The notes beneath the pieces were generated by a model that was given only the letters and a program-made list of their open reading frames with translations, was not told where the DNA came from and made no database searches. 30,945 bases of DNA, from contig JBAXCY010000016.1 in NCBI GenBank assembly GCA_037141235.1, positions 1-30,945 of the forward strand. Reading direction: 5' to 3'. The stretch comes from Bog-756 sp037141235. Lineage in GTDB: Bacteria > Actinomycetota > Acidimicrobiia > Acidimicrobiales > RAAP-2. The translations under genes were made by a program, and so were the position numbers. This document shows positions 7,837 through 16,111 of the stretch, piece after piece (position 1 is the first letter of the stretch; each line of letters opens with the position of its first letter).

Positions 7837-8909
7837 CCCACCCCGCCCTACACACGCCCTTCTGCGATTTGGTCGGCGTCCGCTACCCCATCGTCCAGAC
7901 CGGCATGGGTTGGGTGGCGGGACCCCGTCTGGTGGCAGCCACCGCCGAAGCCGGTGGACTCGGCATCCTGGCCTCGGCCACCATGACCTACGACGAGCTG
8001 GTGGCAGCCATCGCCGACGTGCGTGCTCGCACCGACAAGCCGTTCGGCGTGAACATGCGCACCGACGTGGCCGACGTCGGTGACCGGATCACTCTGATGA
8101 TCGAGAACGGGGTGCGGGTAGCCAGCTTCGCCCAGGCCCCCAATCCGGCGCTGGTCGACCGGTGCCGGAATGCTGGGCTGGTCGTCATGCCGACCATCGG
8201 GGCCCGCCGCCACGCCGAGAAGGTGGCCGAATGGGGCGTCGACGCTGTCATCGCTCAAGGGGGTGAGGGCGGCGGCCACACCGGAACCGTCCCGACATCC
8301 CTACTGACTCCAGCTGTGGTCGACGCCGTCGGCGACCGGGTAGCGGTCATTGCCGCTGGCGGCTTCTTCGACGGACGCGGCCTGGTAGCAGCTCTGGCCT
8401 ATGGCGCGTCAGGCATCGCCATGGGGACTCGTTTCCTGCTTACCCAGGAGAGCCGAGTGCCCGACGATGTGAAGCAGATCTACCTGAAGACCCCGGTGAC
8501 CGGGACGGTGGTATCCGCTGCGGTGGACGGTGCTCCCCAGCGCGTGATCCGCACCGATCTGGTCGACCATCTGGAGAAGTCGGGCTGGCTCCGATCGCTG
8601 CCGCGAGCACTGGCCAACGCGCACGCCTTCCGCAAGGAGACCGATACGACGTTGTCGGCATTGCTCAAGGAAGGTCTGGCGATGAAGCACGGTAACGAAC
8701 TGTCGTGGCCTCAGGTCGTCATGGCGGCGAACGCGCCGATGATGACCAAGGCCGCCCTGGTCGACGGGCGGACCGATGTCGGGGTCCTCCCCACCGGGCA
8801 GGTCGTGGGTGAGATCAACGAACTGCCGACAGTGGCAGAGCTGATCGCCCGTGTCATGGCCGAAGCCAGTCAGGTCCTCGACCGTTTGGGCGCGCCCTCA
8901 GCCGACTAG
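7833..8909 (+). CDS. ipdC: IpdC, FMN-dependent nitronate-monooxygenase-like reductase
   Basis: 358-residue TIM-barrel flavoprotein of the nitronate monooxygenase / 2-nitropropane dioxygenase family. Mycobacterial IpdC (Rv3553) acts on a hydroxylated HIC-CoA intermediate to make the ring substrate for EchA20; I transfer this from gene order. Visible family motifs are PIVQTGMGWVAGP at the N terminus, KPFGVNMR, the AQGGEGGGHTG phosphate loop, AAGGFFDGRG, and GIAMGTRFL. It starts with GTG at 7833, overlapping the ipdB stop, with a GAGG ribosome site before it. It is the last gene of the tight operon. The next gene is 253 nt away and has its own promoter. The length is close to the mycobacterial protein. 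Confidence 0.87.
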   Translation: MTHPALHTPFCDLVGVRYPIVQTGMGWVAGPRLVAATAEAGGLGILASATMTYDELVAAIADVRARTDKPFGVNMRTDVADVGDRITLMIENGVRVASFAQAPNPALVDRCRNAGLVVMPTIGARRHAEKVAEWGVDAVIAQGGEGGGHTGTVPTSLLTPAVVDAVGDRVAVIAAGGFFDGRGLVAALAYGASGIAMGTRFLLTQESRVPDDVKQIYLKTPVTGTVVSAAVDGAPQRVIRTDLVDHLEKSGWLRSLPRALANAHAFRKETDTTLSALLKEGLAMKHGNELSWPQVVMAANAPMMTKAALVDGRTDVGVLPTGQVVGEINELPTVAELIARVMAEASQVLDRLGAPSAD

Positions 8910-9008
8910 AGGCACCGCACGGTTCCTTCGGCCGCAGGGGGCCATAAGGGGCCGCAAGGGAGGGTCCGCCCTCCATTCGAGACCGCTTCCCGGTGGCGAA
9001 ATTGCCCA

Positions 9009-9037
9009 TTGTTTACTGGTTGGGGGTGGGCCATACT
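9009..9037 (+). promoter_or_regulatory. Candidate promoter of the beta-ketoacyl synthase gene
   Basis: TTGTTT (9009-9014), a 17-nt spacer and CATACT (9032-9037) form a sigma-70-like promoter in the 253-nt gap after ipdC. The predicted start near 9044 gives a leader of about 119 nt containing the hairpin at 9054-9077. Confidence 0.5.
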
Positions 9038-9053
9038 TTGGTCCTCGCAGCAA

Positions 9054-9077
9054 CCGGACCGCTACCCAGCGGTCCGG
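9054..9077 (+). promoter_or_regulatory. Perfect 10-bp hairpin in the leader of the ketosynthase gene
   Basis: CCGGACCGCT (9054-9063), a 4-nt loop ACCC, then AGCGGTCCGG (9068-9077). No T-tract follows, so it is not a standard intrinsic terminator. It could be an RNA structure in the leader or a DNA palindrome bound by a protein. Confidence 0.55.
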
Positions 9078-9162
9078 ATCCCACCACCGACTGGATGACG
9101 GCTACGGAGTGATCTCCTGGGGTCCGCATCTCTGGTGGACCGCCAACGGTCCAGGAGGTCAG

Positions 9163-10371
9163 ATGTCCGCAGAACTGGGTTCCGACGCAGTGTCGGCTCG
9201 CTCCGCCATGGGTGCACCCATGCACATCACCGGGGTCGGAGCCGTAACCGGCTACGGATGGGGCACCAAACACGTGTGGGACGGGTTCCTGTTGGGCGAG
9301 AGTGCCGTGAAGTTGACCGGAGGCCTCGAAGGCTATGTCGACGGCGGCTACGCCTACCTGTCACGCATCACCGATGAGGGCGATCGGCGCGACGGACCCA
9401 GCCGCTTCATGCAGGCACTGCGGTTCTCGGCACGCGAGGCCATCTCCGATGCCCGTGAGCGTGGGTGGAAGCCCGGCCCGGTCGTAGGAGTCGTCCACAG
9501 TCTTGTACTCGGCGATGTCGACATGTGGAGCGAGTTCTACCGGTCCGACGAGGAGCGGGTCCGGGCTCGGCGCTGGGTGAACATGATGCCGTCGACCGTG
9601 ATCTCCATGCTGATGAAGGAGAACGATTTCCACGGCCCGGCCATGTCGGTGTCGGCCATGTGTGCCTCCGGCAATGCCGGAGTGATCACGGCCAAGTCCT
9701 GGATCGACTCAGGCCTAGCCACCGACGTCATCCTCTTGGCCACCGACCTGTCCGGCCATCCCAAAAACCTGCGCGGGTTCAGCGATGTCGGAGTTGCCGT
9801 GCTGGACACTCCCCCGTTCGATGCGTGCCGCCCCTTCCAAGAGGGGAGCCGCGGGTTCGTCGGTGGCGAGGCCTCGGTGGCCATGGTGCTGTCGAACCAG
9901 GACGAAGGAAGCCATGCAGCCATCTTGGGCGGATCCATGTCCATGGACGGGTACAACGCCGTAGCCATGGCGCCCGACCTCGACGACGTATTCCGGTGCT
10001 TCCGCGACGCCATGCGCATCTCTGGGGTGGAAGCCTCGGACATCGCCTACATGAACGCCCATGGGCCAGGTACGGCGCAGTGCGATGCCGCCGAAGCTCG
10101 GGTGCTCGACGAGCTGTTTCCCGACGCCCACGGCATCTTTTCCGTCAAGCCACTCACCGGGCACTGCCAGGCCGCGGCATCCGCGGTGGAGATCCTGGCC
10201 ACCGTCTACGCCTTCCAGACCGGCTTCGTCCCTGCCCCCCGCCAGGTCTCTGCTGGCCATCCTCGGCTGCTGAACGGGCTCACCGCCCGCATGCCCGGCC
10301 CCATGATCAAGTCCTCCATCGGCATGGGTGGATTCAACTCGGCCTTGGTGATCGGCGAGCCCCCAGCCTGA
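9163..10371 (+). CDS. Beta-ketoacyl synthase-like condensing enzyme (thiolase fold)
   Basis: 402-residue KAS-family protein with the full Cys-His-His set: SAMCASGNAG (C167), NAHGPGTAQCD (H300, the NAHGTGT motif) and KPLTGHCQAAASA (K329, H334). It ends with the glycine-rich GMGGFNSALV typical of KAS enzymes. Such enzymes join an acyl group to a malonyl unit in fatty acid or polyketide synthesis. The start is the ATG at 9163 with an excellent AGGAGGT site. It follows ipdC in the same direction but is separated by a promoter and hairpin. No acyl carrier protein, acyltransferase or ketoreductase gene lies beside it, so its partner and product are unknown. A biosynthetic fold within a catabolic cluster is unusual. 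A role in storage or membrane lipid synthesis is possible but not shown. Confidence 0.85.
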   Translation: MSAELGSDAVSARSAMGAPMHITGVGAVTGYGWGTKHVWDGFLLGESAVKLTGGLEGYVDGGYAYLSRITDEGDRRDGPSRFMQALRFSAREAISDARERGWKPGPVVGVVHSLVLGDVDMWSEFYRSDEERVRARRWVNMMPSTVISMLMKENDFHGPAMSVSAMCASGNAGVITAKSWIDSGLATDVILLATDLSGHPKNLRGFSDVGVAVLDTPPFDACRPFQEGSRGFVGGEASVAMVLSNQDEGSHAAILGGSMSMDGYNAVAMAPDLDDVFRCFRDAMRISGVEASDIAYMNAHGPGTAQCDAAEARVLDELFPDAHGIFSVKPLTGHCQAAASAVEILATVYAFQTGFVPAPRQVSAGHPRLLNGLTARMPGPMIKSSIGMGGFNSALVIGEPPA

Positions 10372-10377
10372 CCGAGC

Positions 10378-10421
10378 GGCCTCAATCTGACCCCAGGCTC
10401 AAGATTGACGAGTCTGAGGCC
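10378..10421 (+). promoter_or_regulatory. Inverted repeat between ketosynthase and GGDEF-EAL genes
   Basis: GGCCTCA (10378-10384) pairs with TGAGGCC (10415-10421). Inside lies a second imperfect pairing of AATCTGA with TCAAGATT. It lies just before the ribosome site of the next gene and could terminate or attenuate read-through. No T-tract is present. Confidence 0.3.
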
Positions 10422-10435
10422 GATGGTTGAGGTCT

Positions 10436-13400
10436 ATGGCAACCGCGAAGGAGTTTGATCGCAGGCGCACAACCTTCGACCGCGTCGCGGACAGCACCTC
10501 GGTGCTCGGCGACCGGCCGTTCGAGTTGGCTCAGGAGCTCAACCTGACCGGCACCAGTCTCCCCACGGCCACGTGGATCTACGAGGTGTCGTCTGATGCC
10601 GTCTCGTGGTCTTCTCCAATCGAATCGCTCTTCGGCTTCACACCAGGAGCCCCTGGGTTCGCTGTTCGCAGTCCGGGAACCGAGCAGCCTGAGCCGCATG
10701 CCGGTCCGGTCGGTCCGGTCCTTCCCGGATCGACCCCCTTGCCAGCCGACGGATCTTCTCACCAGGTAGCCAATCGAGTTGCGACGGTCGACGCCTTGCT
10801 GCTCGATCCGTTGCTCGCTCCCCTGCGTGCCGGCATCCCGCCGTCCGAGTTCGAACTTCATGTCGCCGTCACCTGTCCCGACGGCTCGGAGCGCTCGGTC
10901 GTGGTCCGAGCGTCACCGGTTGTGCTCCCTCCTGGTCCTGATCCGACCGTGACGCAGCCGATTCGGCTATACGCCGGCGTCATCATCGATATCACCGCTC
11001 AGCAGAAGTTCGAACGCGAGCTCAGCGAACTGGTCAACCGGTACCGGCTCCTGTCTGAGGTATCTCCCGACGTCGTCGCCGTCCATCAGGGCGGTCGGCT
11101 GGTCTACGGCAACCGTGCCGCGGCCCGACTCATCTTTTCTGGCTCACCCGAGTCAGAAAAGGAGTACGCCCAGATCGTGGCCGAGAACTTCGGCCGGCCG
11201 GTGACCGACATCGTCGATTCAGCCGACATCCCTGGCATGGTCGAACGCCTGAGCCAGCTGACCGAGGACGGCCAATTCTTCGAACATGGTGAAGCCCGCA
11301 TCAAGTCGGTCGACGGAACGTCCACCGTCATGGAGCTGACCAGCATCCGCACCACATGGAACGGCGAGCCCGCTTTCCAGGTGATCGCCCGAGACATCTC
11401 GGAGCGCTTGGCCGCCGAGGCCGCGGCCCGCTACCGGGCCAGCCTGATCGCCCATGTTTCCGATGCCATCATCGGTATCGACGCCGAGGGTCGCATCGAG
11501 AGTTGGAACGAAGCCGCGCAAACCATCTATGGATGGGCAGAGGGCGAGGTCGCCGGGCTCTCCATCGGAACCGTCGTCACCGCCAACCGCACGGAGAGCG
11601 CGGCAGTGCTCGAACGTGGCCAGCACGCCCACCATCGCAAGGACGGGTCATCGGTCGATGTCCTGGTCTCCATCGACCCGTTGATCGATGACAATGCCCA
11701 GCCATCGGGGTGGGTGGTGGTGTGCACCGAACTCACCGACGCACGTCAGGCCGAAGCCGGCAGACGGGCCGCCGAGGAGCGCTACGAGGCAGTGGTGGCA
11801 TCGCTCAGTGAAGGCATCATCCTCTTCGACAAGGCCGGCGCCATGAGCGCCCACAACCAGGCCGCCACAACCATCCTCGGCTCCCGGCTCGCCGAGGGCA
11901 ACGGCCACCAGCTGTTCACCGGCCCCGGCATCGCCACTTCAGCCGACGGCCTGCCCATGGCCCCTGCCATGTTCCCCCACGTGCGGACGCTCGTCTCGGG
12001 AGAGTCCGAGGATGCCGTGGTGATCGGCGTCACCGACCACGAGGGCAGGCATCAGTGGCTGTCGGTGAGCTCGCGGCTCCTTTCGGGGGCACGCCAGTCC
12101 GATGCGCCCATGGTCGTCTGCTCGTTCACCGACGTGACCGATCGCAAGGCGGCAGAGGCGCAGCTCCACTGGCTGGCCTACCACGACTCGCTCACCGGGC
12201 TGGGCAACCGGAGCTTCTTCAACGACGAGCTCAAGCGCGAACTCATGATCTCCATGCAGCACGAGACCAACCTGGCGGTGCTGTTCATCGACCTCGACCG
12301 CTTCAAGCTGGTCAATGACTCCTTCGGGCACGCCAGCGGTGACGAACTGCTCTTGGAGCTGGCCCGCAGGTTCAAGATGACCGTCCGCAAGGGAGACGTC
12401 GTCAGCCGGTTCTCCGGTGATGAGTTCGTCGTCCTCTGTCAGGACGTGCGCGACGTCGCCCACGCCGTCGAGTTGGCCGGCGAGTACGCAAAGGTGATCG
12501 ATCAGGCCTTCCGGCTCTCCACCGGGCGATCTGTCGTCGTGACTTGCAGCGTCGGCGTCGCCTACGTGGTCCAAGGCGACCAGACCGCCCAGGACATCCT
12601 GCAGCAGGCCGACACCGCCATGTTCAAGGCCAAGAACAGCGGTCGGTCGCGTATTGAGGTGTTCGACGATTCGCTCCGGGTCAACGCGGTGGCCCGCCTC
12701 GAGATCTACGACGACCTGCGCCACTCGATCGAGCATGACGAGTTGGTCGTGCTCTATCAGCCCATCGCCTCGGTGGCGGACGGGAAGATCGTCGCCCTCG
12801 AAGCCCTGGTGCGATGGAACCACCCGACGCGGGGCCTGCTCGGGCCCATGGAGTTCATCCCGTTCGCCGAGGAGACCGACCTCATCTTTTCGCTCGGGCG
12901 CTGGGTGCTGCGTGAGGCCTGCGCCACCATGGCCCGTTGGCGCCGTGAGGTACCAGGGGCAGAGAACGCCTACATCACGGTCAACCTCTCGGTGCATCAG
13001 CTCAGCGATTCCACGCTGCTCCAGACCATCACCGAGGCCCTCACCGATGCTGGCCTGCCGCCCGAGGGGCTGCTCCTCGAGGTCACCGAGTCGCTGCTGA
13101 TGAGCGAGAGCGATGAGACCGTCGACGCCCTCAATGGGATCCACGCCATGGGCGTCGGCCTGGCCATCGACGACTTCGGCACGGGCGAATCCTCGCTGGC
13201 CCGCCTGAAGCGGTTCCCGGTCAAGGTACTCAAGATCGACAAGTCCTTCGTGGACGGCCTCGGCATCCTCCAGACCGATGAGGCCATCGTGGCCGCCATC
13301 GTCCAGCTCTCCAAGGCGCTGGGACTGGTGGTCCTGGCCGAAGGGGTCGAGACCCCGATACAGCTCGAGCGGGTGCGGGCGCTCGGCTGCGACCTCTATC

Positions 13401-13492
13401 AGGGATTCCTGATGTCGCGGCCGATCAGCGCCGATCACGTCGACTTCACCAAGCAGGCGGAGACGACCCCGCAGACAGACCTCCCCGCGTAG
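10436..13492 (+). CDS. PAS-repeat GGDEF-EAL cyclic di-GMP enzyme
   Basis: 1018-residue signalling protein with no membrane segment seen. By eye it has four N-terminal PAS-like sensor modules (about 45-185, 200-320, 335-435 and 450-570), then a GGDEF domain (about 577-740) and an EAL domain (about 755-1005). The active loop is SGDEF in RFSGDEFVVL, an accepted variant of GGDEF. An RKGD inhibitory-site motif stands exactly five residues before it, so product feedback is likely. EAL residues are complete: LEALVRW, TVNLS, EVTES, DDFGTGESS, KIDKSFV, AEGVET, YQGF. Both synthesis and breakdown of c-di-GMP are therefore possible. The start is the ATG at 10436 with GAGG upstream; a TTG three codons earlier is less likely. 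It lies 64 nt after the ketosynthase gene, separated by an inverted repeat, and may be co-transcribed with it. Confidence 0.93.
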   Translation: MATAKEFDRRRTTFDRVADSTSVLGDRPFELAQELNLTGTSLPTATWIYEVSSDAVSWSSPIESLFGFTPGAPGFAVRSPGTEQPEPHAGPVGPVLPGSTPLPADGSSHQVANRVATVDALLLDPLLAPLRAGIPPSEFELHVAVTCPDGSERSVVVRASPVVLPPGPDPTVTQPIRLYAGVIIDITAQQKFERELSELVNRYRLLSEVSPDVVAVHQGGRLVYGNRAAARLIFSGSPESEKEYAQIVAENFGRPVTDIVDSADIPGMVERLSQLTEDGQFFEHGEARIKSVDGTSTVMELTSIRTTWNGEPAFQVIARDISERLAAEAAARYRASLIAHVSDAIIGIDAEGRIESWNEAAQTIYGWAEGEVAGLSIGTVVTANRTESAAVLERGQHAHHRKDGSSVDVLVSIDPLIDDNAQPSGWVVVCTELTDARQAEAGRRAAEERYEAVVASLSEGIILFDKAGAMSAHNQAATTILGSRLAEGNGHQLFTGPGIATSADGLPMAPAMFPHVRTLVSGESEDAVVIGVTDHEGRHQWLSVSSRLLSGARQSDAPMVVCSFTDVTDRKAAEAQLHWLAYHDSLTGLGNRSFFNDELKRELMISMQHETNLAVLFIDLDRFKLVNDSFGHASGDELLLELARRFKMTVRKGDVVSRFSGDEFVVLCQDVRDVAHAVELAGEYAKVIDQAFRLSTGRSVVVTCSVGVAYVVQGDQTAQDILQQADTAMFKAKNSGRSRIEVFDDSLRVNAVARLEIYDDLRHSIEHDELVVLYQPIASVADGKIVALEALVRWNHPTRGLLGPMEFIPFAEETDLIFSLGRWVLREACATMARWRREVPGAENAYITVNLSVHQLSDSTLLQTITEALTDAGLPPEGLLLEVTESLLMSESDETVDALNGIHAMGVGLAIDDFGTGESSLARLKRFPVKVLKIDKSFVDGLGILQTDEAIVAAIVQLSKALGLVVLAEGVETPIQLERVRALGCDLYQGFLMSRPISADHVDFTKQAETTPQTDLPA

Positions 13493-13540
13493 CGGCGTAC
13501 TCCGGTACCCGTTACGTGGGGCGGGCCCGCGGCTGGGCTC

Positions 13541-13582
13541 GTTCGCCGTTCGCCGTTCACCGTTCGCCGCACGAAGCACGAA
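13541..13582. repeat. 7-bp tandem repeats between convergent genes
   Basis: Four units of GTTCGCC (one as GTTCACC) occupy 13541-13568. They are followed directly by two units of GCACGAA (13569-13582). The array lies 18 nt from the thiolase stop codon. The palindrome GCGGGCCCGC just upstream (about 13521-13530) may help end transcription of the converging genes. Confidence 0.8.
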
Positions 13583-13600
13583 GCACTGCGAAGCTGCCGC

Positions 13601-14806
13601 TCAGCCCAGGCGTTCGATGATGGTGGCGTTGGCCTGCCCACCGCCCTCGCACATGGTCTGGAGTCCGTAGCGAGCCCCAGTGCGCTCCATTTCGTTGAGG
13701 AGCGTGGCCATGAGGCGGGCCCCCGAGCCACCGGTGGGGTGTCCGATGGCGATGGCCCCGCCGTTGACGTTCACCTTGTCCATGTCGGGATGGTGCTCCT
13801 TCTCCCATGCCAACACCACCGAGGCGAAGGCCTCGTTGATCTCGATCAGGTCGATGTCCTCCAGTGAGAGCTTGGACTTCGCCAGGACCAGCGACGTGGC
13901 TGGGATGGGCGCGGTCAGCATGATCACTGGGTCGTTGGCCGCCACAGCAAACGTGTGGAACCGGGCCCGAGGGGTCAGCCCCAACTGCGAGGCCCGCGCT
14001 TCGGACATGATCAGCACGGCGGCGGCTCCATCAGAGATCTGCGACGACGACGCTGCCGTTACCAGTCCGTCCTCCACGAAACATGGGGGGAGCGAGGCCA
14101 ACTTTTCGTAGGTGGAACCGGCGCGCACGCCCTCGTCGAAGGTCAACATGCCTTCGCCCGCCGGGTCGCCCTCGTCGGTGCCGGCCACGGCTACCTTGTC
14201 ATCGATCCGAGCCCGTCGGGTGGCCATGGGGACGATCTCGTTGTCGAAGCGTCCCTCGGCGATGGCCTGGGCGGCACGCTCGTGGGACTGCAGCGCAAAC
14301 CGGTCCATCTCCTCACGGGTCACTCCCCACCGGCGGGCGATCTCCTCGGCGCACAGGCCCTGATGGATGAAGTCGAACCGCCCGTGGACGGCGGGTCCGT
14401 AGGCCTCGCCCGGGCCGTGCTCAGTCGTCGAGCCGATCGGTACCCGGCTCATGGCCTCGACACCGCCGCCGATGACGATGTCCATCGCTCCTGATGCCAC
14501 GGCTTGAGCGGCAAAGTGGACCGCCTGCTGAGCCGAGCCGCACTGACGGTCAACCGTCGTCCCCGGGACAGTGTCCGGAAACCCAGCGGCTAGGGCGGCG
14601 TTGCGGCCGATGTTCATCGACTGCTCGCCCACGGTCATGGTGCACCCGAAGATCACGTCTTCGACCATGGCCGGATCGAGATCGTTTCGGGCTAGAAGCG
14701 CCATGAGCGGCTGGGCGGCGAGATCCACGGCGTGCCACCCGGACAGCCGTCCGTTCTTCCTTCCTACTGGAGTGCGGACTACATCGATGATCACAGCGCT
14801 GGCCAT
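13601..14806 (-). CDS. fadA6: FadA6-like acetyl-CoA acetyltransferase (thiolase)
   Basis: 401-residue thiolase. It should cleave a beta-ketoacyl-CoA with free CoA to release acetyl-CoA. The catalytic triad is clear: DRQCGSAQQA (C89), AIGHPTGGSGARL (H356) and MCEGGGQAN (C386). Overall wording is very close to the mycobacterial steroid thiolases FadA5 and FadA6. FadA6, which cuts the ring-opened product of IpdAB, fits the neighbourhood best, but FadA5 (side chain) cannot be excluded without a tree. The start is the ATG at 14806; no good ribosome site is seen, but CACAAT lies 6 nt before it, suggesting a leaderless mRNA. It is divergent from a two-subunit acyl-CoA dehydrogenase, and the gap holds candidate operator D. 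Confidence 0.87.
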   Translation of the reverse strand: MASAVIIDVVRTPVGRKNGRLSGWHAVDLAAQPLMALLARNDLDPAMVEDVIFGCTMTVGEQSMNIGRNAALAAGFPDTVPGTTVDRQCGSAQQAVHFAAQAVASGAMDIVIGGGVEAMSRVPIGSTTEHGPGEAYGPAVHGRFDFIHQGLCAEEIARRWGVTREEMDRFALQSHERAAQAIAEGRFDNEIVPMATRRARIDDKVAVAGTDEGDPAGEGMLTFDEGVRAGSTYEKLASLPPCFVEDGLVTAASSSQISDGAAAVLIMSEARASQLGLTPRARFHTFAVAANDPVIMLTAPIPATSLVLAKSKLSLEDIDLIEINEAFASVVLAWEKEHHPDMDKVNVNGGAIAIGHPTGGSGARLMATLLNEMERTGARYGLQTMCEGGGQANATIIERLG

Positions 14807-14812
14807 GCAGCC

Positions 14813-14818
14813 ATTGTG
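14813..14818 (-). promoter_or_regulatory. Candidate -10 box of the thiolase gene (leaderless)
   Basis: CACAAT on the minus strand stands 6 nt before the ATG at 14806. No clear -35 was found. Confidence 0.35.
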
Positions 14819-14838
14819 ACCGATCTGCCAAGGTTGCC

Positions 14839-14865
14839 GGAAATCTGGCGGTGTGTCAGATTTCC
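14839..14865. promoter_or_regulatory. Candidate operator D: 9-bp inverted repeat in a divergent promoter
   Basis: GGAAATCTG (14839-14847), a 9-nt spacer, then its exact reverse complement CAGATTTCC (14857-14865). The core 14845-14859 is CTGGC-N5-GTCAG, one mismatch from the dyad seen at 18772 and 25754. It sits between the divergent thiolase and acyl-CoA dehydrogenase genes, where one bound regulator could control both. Confidence 0.6.
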
Positions 14866-14917
14866 TATTCACCGGGCGGAGCAACTCTGAGTCCGGCCGA
14901 GCGAGGGAACCAATCTG

Positions 14918-16096
14918 ATGGACCGACCGATGGACCTGCACTACACCGACGCCCAGGAGGCGTTCCGGGACGAGGCCCGATCCTGGCTGGACGCCCACGT
15001 GCCCGCTCCCCGGTCGTTGCCGTCACTCGATACCGCGGCAGGGTTCGAAGCCCATCGGGCGTGGGAGGCCGCGCTGGCCGCTGACCGGTGGTCCGTCGTC
15101 TCCTGGCCCGAGGAGTTCGGGGGTCGCGGGGTAGGGATCCTGGAGTGGCTGGTATTCGAGGAGGAGTACTGGCGAGCCCAGGCACCCCTGCGGGTCAGCC
15201 AGAACGGCGTGTTCTTGCTGGCCCCGACCATGTTCGAGTTCGGCACCGATGCGCAAAAGCAGCGATTCCTGCCTCCCATGGCCTCGGCTGCCGAGATCTG
15301 GTGCCAGGGATGGTCAGAGCCCGATGCCGGCAGCGACCTCGCCGGCATCCGCAGCCGAGCCCAGCGCTCGGACGACGAAGGTGGATGGGTCCTCAGCGGT
15401 CAGAAGACCTGGGCCTCACGCGGCGCCTTCGCCGAATGGTGCTTCGGCCTGTTCCGCACCGACCCCGAGGCCGAGCGCCACCGCGGCCTGACCTACTTCC
15501 TGATCGACATGGCCACCCCCGGGGTGACCGTCCGTCCCATCCCGCAGATCGACGGGGAGTCCGGGTTCGCCGAGCTGTTCTTCGAAGACGTATTCGTCCC
15601 CGACGAACTGGTCCTTGGCGAGGTCGGCAAGGGTTGGAACGTAGCCATGGCCACCGCCGGAACAGAGCGCGGACTCAGCCTGCGCAGCCCGGCACGCTAC
15701 AGCCGCGCCGCCGAGCGCCTAGTCGACCTCTACGCCGATTGCCTGGACCGCGACCCCGACCGGGCTCGCCGCAGTGCGGACTCGGTAGCCCAGGCGTGGA
15801 TGGATGCCGAGGCCTACCGTCTCAACACGCTGTGGACCGCCACCCGGGTCCTCGACGGTGGCTCGGTCGGCCCCGAGGCCAGCGCCAACAAGATCCACTG
15901 GTCGCAGACCGACCTGTCCATCCATCGGGCCGCCCTCGACCTACTCGGTCCCGAGGCCGAGTTCCACGGGGACGGCGTAGACGCCCCCTGGCTCGACGGC
16001 TTCCTGTTCGCACTAGCCGGCCCCATCTACGCCGGAACCAACGAGATCCAGCGGAACGTGGTGGCCGAGCGCATGCTCGGGCTGCCGCGAGGCTGA
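14918..16096 (+). CDS. Acyl-CoA dehydrogenase, large subunit of a heteromeric pair (1)
   Basis: 392-residue FadE-type flavoprotein that introduces a 2,3-double bond into an acyl-CoA. Seen: WCQGWSEPDAGSDLAG (FAD/substrate region of the middle domain), LSGQKTWAS, and the C-terminal IYAGTNEIQRNVVAERMLGL. The usual catalytic Glu of the Y-E-G-T position is Ala here (YAGT), as in steroid-type two-subunit enzymes, where a Glu on another helix serves as base. It is followed after 15 nt by a shorter partner, the arrangement of mycobacterial FadE26/27 and FadE28/29 alpha2beta2 dehydrogenases. The start is the ATG at 14918 with AGGGAA upstream; a second ATG at 14930 aligns with the start of the other large subunit (MDL.Y.DA). 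Substrate unknown; a steroid-ring remnant is inferred from neighbours. Confidence 0.88.
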   Translation: MDRPMDLHYTDAQEAFRDEARSWLDAHVPAPRSLPSLDTAAGFEAHRAWEAALAADRWSVVSWPEEFGGRGVGILEWLVFEEEYWRAQAPLRVSQNGVFLLAPTMFEFGTDAQKQRFLPPMASAAEIWCQGWSEPDAGSDLAGIRSRAQRSDDEGGWVLSGQKTWASRGAFAEWCFGLFRTDPEAERHRGLTYFLIDMATPGVTVRPIPQIDGESGFAELFFEDVFVPDELVLGEVGKGWNVAMATAGTERGLSLRSPARYSRAAERLVDLYADCLDRDPDRARRSADSVAQAWMDAEAYRLNTLWTATRVLDGGSVGPEASANKIHWSQTDLSIHRAALDLLGPEAEFHGDGVDAPWLDGFLFALAGPIYAGTNEIQRNVVAERMLGLPRG

Positions 16097-16111
16097 CCAG
16101 GAGCGACTGAC

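Noticed and set aside
8851..9162. N-terminal extension of the ketosynthase frame into ipdC
   Set aside because: The extension overlaps ipdC and contains the promoter and hairpin. A strong AGGAGGT site sets the start at 9163.
11939..13579. 546-codon open frame on the minus strand
   Set aside because: It lies entirely opposite the GGDEF-EAL gene, whose domains are unmistakable. The translation is rich in His, Gly and Asp without any fold motif, a usual artefact of high-GC antisense frames.
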